Part shown: in pieces, positions 23,886 to 33,057 of the stretch | How the letters are laid out: every line of letters begins with the position of its first letter | How positions within the stretch are numbered: position 1 is the stretch's first letter | Assembly: GCA_963762545.1 (NCBI GenBank) | Contig: CAVXLC010000002.1 | Coordinates: 372,001-436,000 of the forward strand | Direction of reading: 5' to 3' | Origin: JABFSM01 sp963762545 | Lineage (GTDB): Bacteria > Gemmatimonadota > Gemmatimonadetes > Gemmatimonadales > GWC2-71-9 | DNA length: 64,000 bases | Made by a program: the position numbers and the translations under genes | The notes under the pieces: generated by a model | The model's input: only the letters and a program-made list of their open reading frames with translations | The model's database searches: none | Told to the model about the DNA's origin: nothing

Positions 23886-24656
23886 ATGCCCCCGGTTGCC
23901 GCGCTGCTCGACAGCCGGGCCGCGCTCGGTGCGCTGCGGCGATCGCTGCCGCAGGGCAGCGGACCGGTGCTCGCCTGCCGGTCGGTCAAGGGGCTGGAAA
24001 GCGCCCTCACCGAGCGGCTGCTCGAGGCGGTGGTGCTGGGCACCCGCGCGGTCCGCGACCTGGACTTCGCGGGTCTGCGGGCCCGCTATCCCGGCATTCC
24101 GGTGGTTGCGTACGGCGTGTTCCGCTCCGACGACGCGGAGCTCCTGCTGGCCTGGCAGCGGCTCGAGGTCGCGGCCGTCGCGATCGAGGGCGTGGATGAC
24201 GCGGTGGTGGGAGACCTGGTGATCCGGCAGTCGGTGCTGGTGCGGCGCCGCACCGCGCTGGCCGATGCGCCCCGGATGCTGCGCCTGACCGAGCCGCTCC
24301 AGCGACGCGCCTGGGATCTGCTGGTCGGGTCCGCGGGGCGCCCGCCCCGGACCGCGCAGCTGGCCCGGACCCTCGGCCTGTCGCGCGAGCACCTCTCCCG
24401 CCAGTTCGGCGCCGGGGGTGCCCCCAACCTCAAACGGGTGGCCGATCTTCTCACCGTGCTGGCGGCCCTGGCGCTGCTCCGCAATCCGGCGTGCCCCCTG
24501 GTCCAAGCGACGAAACAACTGGGTCTGAGTACCCCGAGTCACCTGCGGGCCATGATCGGACGGATCACCGGGATCAGGGCGTCGGATGCGCTTGGCCTGT
24601 CGGACCTGGACGTGCTGCGACGGTTCCTGCGGGTGAGCGGGCGGAGTCGGACGTGA
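23886..24656 (+). CDS. AraC-like HTH protein with a receiver-like N-terminal part
   Basis: A 256-aa protein. The C-terminal 100 residues carry two helix-turn-helix units in AraC style (TAQLARTLGLSREHLSRQF and LVQATKQLGLSTPSHLRAM). The N-terminal 120 residues show an alternating strand-helix pattern (VVLGTRA, YPGIPVVAYG, AVAIEG) resembling a response-regulator receiver domain but without a clear phospho-acceptor Asp at the expected place. It is probably a transcription regulator; ligand or phosphorelay partner unknown. It is the last gene before the atp promoter. Confidence 0.65.
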   Translation: MPPVAALLDSRAALGALRRSLPQGSGPVLACRSVKGLESALTERLLEAVVLGTRAVRDLDFAGLRARYPGIPVVAYGVFRSDDAELLLAWQRLEVAAVAIEGVDDAVVGDLVIRQSVLVRRRTALADAPRMLRLTEPLQRRAWDLLVGSAGRPPRTAQLARTLGLSREHLSRQFGAGGAPNLKRVADLLTVLAALALLRNPACPLVQATKQLGLSTPSHLRAMIGRITGIRASDALGLSDLDVLRRFLRVSGRSRT

Positions 24657-24685
24657 CGCCGGCCGCGGGGGAGGCGCGCCGGCTA

Positions 24686-24721
24686 TTGCCCCAATCCGGT
24701 TCTTGTGATATTTTTCACAAG
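24686..24721 (+). promoter_or_regulatory. atp promoter with CRP/FNR-type palindromic operator
   Basis: TTGCCC (24686-24691) and TATTTT (24709-24714) are spaced 17 bp. The -10 box is exactly the 6-nt centre of a perfect 20-bp inverted repeat CTTGTGA-N6-TCACAAG (24702-24721), which contains the E. coli CRP consensus TGTGA-N6-TCACA. A factor bound here would cover the -10 and so should repress. The atpA ATG lies 42 nt downstream of the palindrome. Confidence 0.65.
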
Positions 24722-24763
24722 CTGAAGGCCGGCCCTGTCTTACCGCGACACGAGACCTAGACC

Positions 24764-26341
24764 ATGGCGACCGATTCGATCCTCCGCCCGGGCGAGATCA
24801 AGGGCATCCTCCTCAAGGAAATCGAGGCGGCCAACCTGGCGCAGGCCGACACGGCCGACGTCGGGACCACGCTCGAGGTGCGCGACGGGGTCGCGCGGAT
24901 CTACGGCCTCAAGTCCGCGATGGCGGGCGAGATGCTGGAGTTCACCTCGTCCGAAACCGGCGAGATCATCAACGGGCTGGTCCTGAATCTGGAGCAGGAC
25001 AACGTGGGCGCCGCGATCATGGGCGACTACCTCAAGCTCAAGGAAGGCGACGAGGTGCGCTGCACCGGCCGCCTGCTCGAAGTGCCGATCGGGCCCGGGA
25101 TGCTGGGCCGGGTGGTGAACGCCCTGGGGCAGCCGGTGGACGGGCGGGGTCCGATCGACTCGGTGGGCAGCCGTCCGGTGGAGATGATCGCGCCGGGCAT
25201 CATCGTGCGGCAGCCGGTCAAGGAGCCGCTCCAGACCGGCATCAAGGCGATCGACGCCATGATTCCGATCGGGCGGGGCCAGCGGGAGCTCATCATCGGG
25301 GACCGGGGCACCGGCAAGACCGCCATCGCGATCGACACGATCATCAATCAGCGGGGCACCGGAGTGAAGTGCGTGTACGTCGCCATCGGGCAGAAGCGCT
25401 CGACCGTGGCGACGGTGGTGGAGCGGCTCAAGGAAGCCGGCGCGATGGAGTTCACGGTGGTGGTGATCGCGTCCGCGTCGGAGCCGGCGCCGCTGCAGTT
25501 CATCGCCCCGTATACCGGCTGCGCCATCGCCGAGCATTTCATGTACGTCGACGGCCAGCCGACGCTCTGCGTGTTCGACGACCTGACCAAGCAGGCGGCG
25601 GCGTACCGGCAGATGTCGCTGGTCCTCCGGCGTCCCCCGGGCCGCGAGGCGTATCCGGGCGACGTGTTCTATCTCCACAGCCGTTTGCTGGAGCGGGCCG
25701 CGAAGATCTCCGAGGATCCCTCGGTGATCAAGCTCGACCCGCGCATCAAGAAGCCGGGGGGGTCGCTGACCGCGCTGCCGATCATCGAGACCCAGGCGGG
25801 CGACGTGTCGGCCTACATCCCGACCAACGTGATCTCGATCACCGACGGCCAGATCTTCCTGACCACCGACCTCTTCTTCTCCAACGTGCGTCCCGCGGTG
25901 GACGCGGGCATCAGCGTGAGCCGGGTGGGCGGCAACGCGCAGATCAAGGCGATGAAGCAGGTGGCGGGCCCGCTCCGGCTCTCGCTGGCCCAGTACCGCG
26001 AGCTCGAGGCCTTTGCCCAGTTCGGCTCCGACCTCGATGCCGCCACCCAGAAGCAGCTGGCCCGGGGCGCGCGGCTGGTGGAGGTGCTCAAGCAGCCGCA
26101 GTACCGGCCGGTGCCGGTGGAGCGCCAGGTCGCAATCATCTACGCGGTCACCAACGGTTATCTGGACGACGTGGATCTCAAGCACATCCGCCAGTGGGAG
26201 AGCGGGTTCCTCGACTATCTCGAGAGCGCCCCGGGCGACGTGATGAATCTGATCCGGACCAAGAAGGTCCTGGACGACGGGGTCACCGCCAGCCTCAAGG
26301 CCGCGATCGAAGCCTTCAAGCCGATGTTCCGGGCCGAGTAG
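24764..26341 (+). CDS. atpA: F1 ATP synthase subunit alpha
   Basis: The 525-aa non-catalytic nucleotide-binding subunit of F1. Walker A GDRGTGKT (near residue 180), the N-terminal EIEAANLAQADTADVGTTLEVRDGVARIYG block, and the conserved SVSRVGGNAQIKAMKQVAGPLRL segment with the arginine finger region. The stop TAG is followed without gap by the atpG ATG. Upstream is a promoter with operator but no atpH or F0 genes, so the ATP synthase genes are split on this chromosome. Confidence 0.97.
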   Translation: MATDSILRPGEIKGILLKEIEAANLAQADTADVGTTLEVRDGVARIYGLKSAMAGEMLEFTSSETGEIINGLVLNLEQDNVGAAIMGDYLKLKEGDEVRCTGRLLEVPIGPGMLGRVVNALGQPVDGRGPIDSVGSRPVEMIAPGIIVRQPVKEPLQTGIKAIDAMIPIGRGQRELIIGDRGTGKTAIAIDTIINQRGTGVKCVYVAIGQKRSTVATVVERLKEAGAMEFTVVVIASASEPAPLQFIAPYTGCAIAEHFMYVDGQPTLCVFDDLTKQAAAYRQMSLVLRRPPGREAYPGDVFYLHSRLLERAAKISEDPSVIKLDPRIKKPGGSLTALPIIETQAGDVSAYIPTNVISITDGQIFLTTDLFFSNVRPAVDAGISVSRVGGNAQIKAMKQVAGPLRLSLAQYRELEAFAQFGSDLDAATQKQLARGARLVEVLKQPQYRPVPVERQVAIIYAVTNGYLDDVDLKHIRQWESGFLDYLESAPGDVMNLIRTKKVLDDGVTASLKAAIEAFKPMFRAE

Positions 26342-27223
26342 ATGGCGGGCAAGGGCGGGAAGCTCCGGGGACGGATCAAGACCGTCCAGAATACCCGGAA
26401 GATCACCCGGACGATGGAGCTGGTGGCCACCAGCAAGCTGAAGCGCGCCCAGGACCGGGTGGTGGCCGCGCGTCCCTATGCCGAAGCGCTGCGGGACGTC
26501 ATCGCGGACCTGGTGACCCCGGACCTGGCGCAGGAGTTTCCCCTGCTGCGGCGTCCCGCGCCGCCCGCCAAGGGCGGTCCGACCCGCGCCGCGATCATCA
26601 TGGTGACCTCGAATCGGGGGCTGGCCGGCGCGTTCAATGCGAACCTGATCAAGGAAGCCCGCCGCCAGATCGAGCAGCTGGAGGCCGCCGGCTACCGCAT
26701 CGACCTCCATGCCATCGGGAAGAAGGGGGCGGGCTTCTTCAAGTATCTCAAGCGCCCGCTGGCCGCGGACCGGCAGGATATCGGCGACAAGCCGACCGCC
26801 GAGGCCGCCGCGAGCGTGGTGGAGTCGCTGGTCAAGGCCTACGAGGCCGGGCAGCTGGCCAGCGTGGATCTGGTGTACGCCAGGTTCCAGAGCGCCCTCA
26901 GCACGCCGCCCACCACGGTGCGCATTCTTCCGATCGAGCCCCCGTCCGGCCGGACCCGCCGCCCGGATTATCTCCTCAAGCCCGACGCGGCCGCGATTCT
27001 CGAGCAGCTGCTTCCGCTCTACGTCCGGAACATGGTGTATCGCGGCATGGTCGAGACGGTGGCGGGCTTCTATGGGGCCCAGCGGACCGCGATGAAGAAC
27101 GCCACCGATAACGCAGGCGACATCATCCAGTATCTGACGCGCACCTACAACCGCCAGCGCCAGGCGGCGATCACGCAGGAGATCTCCGAGATCGTGGGCG
27201 GGGCGGCGGCGCTGCAGGGATAG
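26342..27223 (+). CDS. atpG: F1 ATP synthase subunit gamma
   Basis: The 293-aa central rotor shaft. The N-terminal helix (LRGRIKTVQNTRKITRTMELVA) and the C-terminal helix (RTAMKNATDNAGDIIQYL, TRTYNRQRQAAITQEISEIV) are strongly kept; these form the coiled-coil that turns inside alpha3beta3. The middle domain includes VTSNRGLAGAFN. The size is usual. It is directly adjacent to atpA. Downstream, 101 nt with an 8-bp tandem repeat separate it from atpD, an unusual gap within an F1 operon. Confidence 0.96.
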   Translation: MAGKGGKLRGRIKTVQNTRKITRTMELVATSKLKRAQDRVVAARPYAEALRDVIADLVTPDLAQEFPLLRRPAPPAKGGPTRAAIIMVTSNRGLAGAFNANLIKEARRQIEQLEAAGYRIDLHAIGKKGAGFFKYLKRPLAADRQDIGDKPTAEAAASVVESLVKAYEAGQLASVDLVYARFQSALSTPPTTVRILPIEPPSGRTRRPDYLLKPDAAAILEQLLPLYVRNMVYRGMVETVAGFYGAQRTAMKNATDNAGDIIQYLTRTYNRQRQAAITQEISEIVGGAAALQG

Positions 27224-27270
27224 GCGGGAAGGCGGGAAGGCGGGAAGACGGGAAGACGGGAAGACGGAAC
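27223..27270. repeat. Tandem 8-bp repeat (GGCGGGAA/GACGGGAA) between atpG and atpD
   Basis: Three copies of GGCGGGAA (27223-27246), two of GACGGGAA (27247-27262) and a divergent sixth (GACGGAAC, 27263-27270), followed by CCCGTCCCGCCCTCCCGG, which can pair back with the array. It begins at the last base of the atpG stop codon and uses the same word as the array at 19281. Confidence 0.8.
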
Positions 27271-27324
27271 CCGTCCCGCCCTCCCGGCCACACGGCATCC
27301 AAAGGACACCAAGGAACCGCGCAC

Positions 27325-28754
<1,430 letters not shown>

Positions 28755-28758
<4 letters not shown>

Positions 28759-29018
28759 TGCGGGTCCTGGTGATCAGCCCCGAGCGGGCGGTCTTCGACG
28801 GCGAGGCGGAGAGCGTGGTGGCTCCCGCCTACGACGGGAAGGTGGGTATTCTTCCCCGGCACGCTCCGTTCATGACCATTCTCGGAAACGGGACGCTCTC
28901 GGTCCGGAGCGGGGGCACCACCAGCAGTTTTCATGTGCAGGGGGGCTTCCTGCAGGTCGTCTCCAACACCGTCCGCGTCGTCGCCGAACACGTTCAGGGA
29001 GACTCGAATGCGCCGTAA
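28755..29018 (+). CDS. atpC: F1 ATP synthase subunit epsilon, short form
   Basis: An 87-aa epsilon subunit with only the N-terminal beta-sandwich (VISPERAVFDGEAESVVAPAYDGKVGILPRHAPF, and HVQGGFLQVVSNTVRVVAE). The C-terminal two-helix domain that inhibits ATP hydrolysis in longer forms (about 135 aa) is missing, so inhibition by epsilon is not expected. The start is ATG 28755 or the second ATG at 28758. The 3' end overlaps the barrel gene at 29008 by 11 nt. Confidence 0.92.
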
Positions 29019-29613
29019 CCTGTGCTCCGCCGCGCTGCTGCTCCTCGTGTCCGTCCCGCTCGCCGCCCAGTCCACTGGCACCCCCGTCTTCCACGCCCCG
29101 TACCGGGTCTTCGACCGCTATGAGCTCGGCGGCAACGTTTCAGACGCCGGAAACATCGCCTTTGAGGGGTTCTACGGATTCAGCGGCGACAAGGCGGCCA
29201 AGTGGGACTTCTCGCTGCGGGGTGGGGTGATGGACACCGGCGGCGGCGGGAAGGCGGTCCTGCTCCTGGGTGTGGACGCCCGCTACCGCGTCATCACCCA
29301 GACGGAAGACTTTCCGCTCGATGGCGCGGTGGTCACCGGCGTCGGCGCCAACCTGGTGAGCGGCAATTCGCGCCTGCTGATCCCGATCGGCCTCTCGCTT
29401 GGGCGGCGGATCGACATCCAGAACTCCAAGGTCAGCGTGGTGCCCTACGCCGAGCCGGTCATCGTTCCCAATTTCGGGAGCGGCAAGAGTGACGTGCTCG
29501 TGGCGCTGGGACTCGGCGCCGACCTGCGCGTGAACCGCCGGTTCGAGCTGCGCCTGGGCATCGGCATCGGCGACATCGAGAACTTCTCGCTCGGCTTTGC
29601 GATCGCCCGCTGA
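29008..29613 (+). CDS. Secreted beta-barrel protein, function unknown
   Basis: A 201-aa protein with a signal peptide (residues 1-20, ending PLAAQ), then repeated amphipathic strands with glycine turns (for example AVLLLGVDARYRV and LGLGADLRVNRRFEL). The last residue is not aromatic, so classical barrel assembly is uncertain. The ATG overlaps atpC by 11 nt in another frame. It is followed by a second barrel-like gene 10 nt on; the pair may ride on the atp transcript. Family not recognised. Confidence 0.65.
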   Translation: MRRNLCSAALLLLVSVPLAAQSTGTPVFHAPYRVFDRYELGGNVSDAGNIAFEGFYGFSGDKAAKWDFSLRGGVMDTGGGGKAVLLLGVDARYRVITQTEDFPLDGAVVTGVGANLVSGNSRLLIPIGLSLGRRIDIQNSKVSVVPYAEPVIVPNFGSGKSDVLVALGLGADLRVNRRFELRLGIGIGDIENFSLGFAIAR

Positions 29614-29623
29614 GGAAGCCACT

Positions 29624-30313
29624 ATGAGATTTCGAACGCGCCTGATCGCGCTGCTCGCGCTCGGGGCCGCCGGTAGTGCCGGCGGCCTCGCCGCGCAGGT
29701 GCGCTTCCTTCCGGTGCGCAATGCCGGCGTCGGCACCGGCATCGCCATCGCCGCCGATGTGGGCTTCCCGAACGCCGACGCGGGGAAGGGGATTGCCTTC
29801 GGTGCAACGGGGGCCATCGGTCTCGGTCCGCTCGGCGTGACCGCCACGGTCGCCCACTACGATCCCAAGGGCGCTGGCTACACGCTCAATTCCGCCGGCG
29901 TCACCGGTAACCTCAAGATCTTCGGGGGCCCGCTGATTCCGGTGTCGGTGACGTTGCAGGCGGGCGCGGCCTACGACAAGACCGGCGGCAGCAGTATCGA
30001 GGGCGACGTGGCTTACGGGAAGACCTGGCATGTGCCGGTCGGCCTGGGCCTCGCGCTCACGATTCCCAACCCGGCGTTCTCGATCAAGCCCTGGCTGGCT
30101 CCCCGCGTCGATGTGCTCCGGACCACCCTCTCCGACGGTGGCACCGCCTCCCAGACCAGCGATACCCAGGCCAAGTTCGGGATCAGCGGGGGCGTGGATC
30201 TGGGCTTCCTGTCCGGACTCGCGGTGCGGGTGATGTACGACCGGGTGAGCCGGGGGAACCATGTGACACCCTCGGTCCTGAGCCTCGGCCTGGGCTTCAA
30301 GGTGGGCACGTGA
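29624..30313 (+). CDS. Secreted beta-barrel-like protein, function unknown
   Basis: A 229-aa protein with a signal peptide (residues 1-24, ending GLAAQ). The body is Gly- and Ala-rich with alternating strands (LGPLGVTATVAHYDPKGAGY, FGISGGVDLGFLSGLAVRVMYDRV) and ends in LGLGFKVG, typical of small outer-membrane barrels. ATG 29624 is 10 nt after the previous stop. The stop overlaps the GTG start of the lipoprotein gene. Probably an envelope protein; no substrate can be named. Confidence 0.65.
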   Translation: MRFRTRLIALLALGAAGSAGGLAAQVRFLPVRNAGVGTGIAIAADVGFPNADAGKGIAFGATGAIGLGPLGVTATVAHYDPKGAGYTLNSAGVTGNLKIFGGPLIPVSVTLQAGAAYDKTGGSSIEGDVAYGKTWHVPVGLGLALTIPNPAFSIKPWLAPRVDVLRTTLSDGGTASQTSDTQAKFGISGGVDLGFLSGLAVRVMYDRVSRGNHVTPSVLSLGLGFKVGT

Positions 30314-30672
30314 GGGTGCCTTTCCGCGCCCTCGCCCCGCTGCTTCTGCTGGCCGCCGCCGCGTGCACCCAGGTCTTCGATGCCACGACCCTGGGCGTCC
30401 CGGTCACCATGGCGGCGGCACCCGGTGACCTCCCCCCCGGCAAGGCGTTCAAGGTGACGGGGCACACGGTGCACGGGCTGTTCGGCCTCCTCACGTTCTC
30501 GCAGGCGAATCTCCGCAAGGGGCTTGCGACCCAGCTGGTCGGTGGCGATCAGATCGCGAACCTGAAGATCAGGACCAAGAGCCGGTGGTTCGACATCGTG
30601 GTCACCGGAATCACGTTCGGATTGGTGATTCCCAGAACGGTGACCTACGAAGGCGTCGTCATCGGGCGGTAA
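30310..30672 (+). CDS. Small lipoprotein, possibly Bor-like
   Basis: A 120-aa lipoprotein: lipobox LLAAAAC at residues 13-19, then a short domain with GLFGLLTFSQANL and GITFGLVIPRTVTYEGVVI. The pattern of a Gly-Leu turn followed by PR-x-VTY resembles phage-derived Bor-type lipoproteins, but the match is weak. It starts at GTG 30310 overlapping the upstream stop (GTGA), so it belongs with the two barrel genes and may sit in the same membrane. Confidence 0.55.
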   Translation: MRVPFRALAPLLLLAAAACTQVFDATTLGVPVTMAAAPGDLPPGKAFKVTGHTVHGLFGLLTFSQANLRKGLATQLVGGDQIANLKIRTKSRWFDIVVTGITFGLVIPRTVTYEGVVIGR

Positions 30673-30720
30673 TCCCCCGCGCTCGCGCCACTCTCCCCTC
30701 CGTTCAGGCCGGTCAGGCTC

Positions 30721-31617
30721 CTAGGCGCTCCTCCGTCTCGCGACGTCCCGGGTCCGCCCCGTCGTGGTCCGCAGGTCGTTCCGGAGCCGGGAGGGAGGCG
30801 TACCCATCCGGCGGCGGAATGCGGCCGTGAAGTGGCTGTGACTGGAGAAGCCCAGGCGGTGGGCCAGCCGGCTCAGGTCGGAGGGCCGTTCCGCGAGACC
30901 CTCCAGGGCGGCCCGCACCCGAAGCTCGAGCAGGTGCTCGTGCAGCGTCATCCCGTTCCAGCGACGAAACACCCGGCAAAGATGAAACGGCGAGACCTGA
31001 AGGCGCCCGGCGAGCTCGCCGAGGCTCGGGGTCACCGCCAGGTTGCGCGCCAGCTCGGCCCGCGCCGCCTCGGCCAACTCGAGCTGGGCCCGCCGGTGCG
31101 CCGGGGCGACCGGGCGTCTCGCCCCGGGCAGGCCGGCCTCGAGCACCATCCCAATCAGTATCACGACCTGCTGCTCGACGACCAGGGGCGGCAGCTCGCC
31201 GCGCTGGATCCGGCACTGGAGCGTGCGCTGCCAGCGGTACAACGCCGGCGCGCAGGGGGCGCGCTCGGTACGGAACGGGGCGAGGGGCGTCTCCGGCGCG
31301 GCCGGATCGACGGCGGCGGCGATGGCGGCCGCCAGCGGCTGGCTCACGCTGAACCAGTCCACCCGATCACCATCGGGCGCGAGCGGGAGCCTGATGTAGG
31401 GCTGCGCCTTGTTGTAGACGGTCGTGACGAGGGGATCGGCCACGAACGGCTTGCGCCCCTCGTGCTGGATCCAGACCGCGGTTCGGGGAAACGCCACGGA
31501 GTATCCCTCGATGGCCCCGGCGGTCCGGAACTGGGGATGGCGGACCGGGCAGCGGAAGATGCCGACCCGCACGTCGGGAGACTGGAACAACAGCGACTCG
31601 ATGGAGGTCGGCGTCAT
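30721..31617 (-). CDS. AraC-family transcription regulator
   Basis: A 298-aa regulator. The C-terminal 100 residues hold two helix-turn-helix units (SLGELAGRLQVSPFHLCRVFRRWNG and LSRLAHRLGFSSHSHFTAAFRRRMG) matching the AraC signature. The N-terminal 180 residues form a cupin-like sensory part (VGIFRCPVRHPQF, WIQHEGRKPFVADPLVTTVYN). Ligand unknown. I take ATG 31617 as start; a longer frame runs into waaA antisense sequence. It lies 53 nt downstream of waaA on the same strand and may be co-transcribed. Confidence 0.85.
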   Translation of the reverse strand: MTPTSIESLLFQSPDVRVGIFRCPVRHPQFRTAGAIEGYSVAFPRTAVWIQHEGRKPFVADPLVTTVYNKAQPYIRLPLAPDGDRVDWFSVSQPLAAAIAAAVDPAAPETPLAPFRTERAPCAPALYRWQRTLQCRIQRGELPPLVVEQQVVILIGMVLEAGLPGARRPVAPAHRRAQLELAEAARAELARNLAVTPSLGELAGRLQVSPFHLCRVFRRWNGMTLHEHLLELRVRAALEGLAERPSDLSRLAHRLGFSSHSHFTAAFRRRMGTPPSRLRNDLRTTTGRTRDVARRRSA

Positions 31618-31670
31618 GGCGATCGCGAGGAGATGGTTGCTCTCCCGACGCCGAGCCGGGGCGGGTGGTT

Positions 31671-33011
31671 TCAGGCCGGAGGGGACGGCGTCATCAGGCG
31701 CTCGACCACGCCGGCGTTCCGGGCGGCCGCCCCGACGCCGGCCTCGACGCATTGGAGGGCCCGCTGTCCCGCCGCCCGGGCGTGTTCCGGGTGGCGCAAC
31801 AGCGCCAGCCAGATGGCCGCCAGCGGGCTCGCGCCGGCCTGCGTGGTCATCGCGTCGAGATCGAGCCAGTCGCAGAACTCGGGCGACACGACGACCGCGG
31901 CGCGGTGTGCCAGCAGCAGGCCGGCGTCGCGACTGGATCGCCAGGCGGGTCCGAACAGCACCGGACGCGCGCAGGCGGCGGGCTCCAGGACGGAGTGGAG
32001 GCCCGCGGTGCCGAACCCGCCGCCGACATAGGCGATCTCCCCGGCGGCGTAGAGGGTGGAGAGCCCGCCGACCTGGTCCACCACCATCAGGGGAGCCGGT
32101 TCGGAGGACGCGCTCAGCCGCCGGGGAGCCTCGAGCCCGTACTGCGCCGCTGTCGCGTCGAGCCGCGCCAGGTGCTCCGGGGTCGGCTCGTGGGGAACCA
32201 GGATCAGGCGCACCTCGGGCCGCGCCGCTCGCACCGCGGCGAAGGCGGGCAGCAGCACCTGTTCGTCCTCGGTCCAGGTGGAACCGGCGACCAGGGTCGG
32301 CGCGCCGCGTCCCAGGGCGACCAGGGGGTCGGTCGGCTGAATGGCCCGGGCGCGGGCCAGCACGCTATCGAAGCGGGGATCTCCGGTGATCTCGATCCGG
32401 GCGGCCGGAACGCCGAGGGCTGCGAGTCGGGCGGCATCCGGCTCCGATACCGCGCCGGCGAGATCCACCACGCGATAACCCGGCCGGAGCAGCATGCCGG
32501 CCATTCGACCGGACCGGGCGGAGACCGAGCGTACCGTCGCGGCGATGATGCCCACCCGAACGCCGCGCGCGGCTGCCCGGGTCGCGAGCTCCGGCCAGAG
32601 ATCCAGCTTGCAGAAGACCAGCGCCGCCGGCCGGAGCGCGTCGAGCGCCGAGTCCACGTCGGCCCGGCGGTCGAAGGGGAGATAGTCGGCGACGTCGGCG
32701 CCGATCTGGGCGGCCAGCGCCTCCGCGGAGGGGCTGAAGTGGGTATAGGCGACTTGCCATTCGGGGTGGGCGGCGCGGAGGACGCCGAGGACCGCCTCGG
32801 CCTGGCGGCCCTCTCCGACCGACGAGGCATGGATCCAGAGGAGGGGCCGACGGGCGTCCCGGTGGCTGGCGCTCCATTCGCGGAGCCGATTGAGCACGCC
32901 GGCTCGGGCGGCGAGGCCGCGGGCCACTTTCGGCTTGGTCCGTGCCACGACTGGCGCCAGCGCGGCGCCCAGCCGGATCAGGGTTCGGTAGGCCAGGGAG
33001 GTGGAGGGCAC
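31671..33011 (-). CDS. waaA: 3-deoxy-D-manno-octulosonic acid (Kdo) transferase
   Basis: A 446-aa GT-B glycosyltransferase that adds Kdo to lipid A at the inner membrane. An N-terminal membrane-associated helix, WIHASSVGEGRQAE with the catalytic glutamate region, THFSPSA, the CMP-Kdo domain with VAGSTWTEDE, and YVGGGFGTAGLHSVLEPAA near residue 335. It shows that the organism makes a lipopolysaccharide core. The start is GTG (33009-33011); TTGACT and GACCTT boxes lie so close that the mRNA is probably leaderless. Divergent from the CPBP gene. Confidence 0.92.
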   Translation of the reverse strand: MPSTSLAYRTLIRLGAALAPVVARTKPKVARGLAARAGVLNRLREWSASHRDARRPLLWIHASSVGEGRQAEAVLGVLRAAHPEWQVAYTHFSPSAEALAAQIGADVADYLPFDRRADVDSALDALRPAALVFCKLDLWPELATRAAARGVRVGIIAATVRSVSARSGRMAGMLLRPGYRVVDLAGAVSEPDAARLAALGVPAARIEITGDPRFDSVLARARAIQPTDPLVALGRGAPTLVAGSTWTEDEQVLLPAFAAVRAARPEVRLILVPHEPTPEHLARLDATAAQYGLEAPRRLSASSEPAPLMVVDQVGGLSTLYAAGEIAYVGGGFGTAGLHSVLEPAACARPVLFGPAWRSSRDAGLLLAHRAAVVVSPEFCDWLDLDAMTTQAGASPLAAIWLALLRHPEHARAAGQRALQCVEAGVGAAARNAGVVERLMTPSPPA

Positions 33012-33016
33012 GCACG

Positions 33017-33052
33017 AAGGTCAATGGGCCACCGCCGGCAGTCAACTACCTT
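33017..33052. promoter_or_regulatory. Interleaved divergent leaderless promoters (waaA and CPBP gene)
   Basis: For waaA (minus): TTGACT (33040-33045) and GACCTT (33017-33022), 17-bp spacer, 5 nt before the GTG. For the CPBP gene (plus): TACCTT (33047-33052), 5 nt before the ATG, with no clear -35. The waaA -35 box and the CPBP -10 box are neighbours, so the two promoters would compete for polymerase. Confidence 0.5.
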
Positions 33053-33057
33053 TGGTC

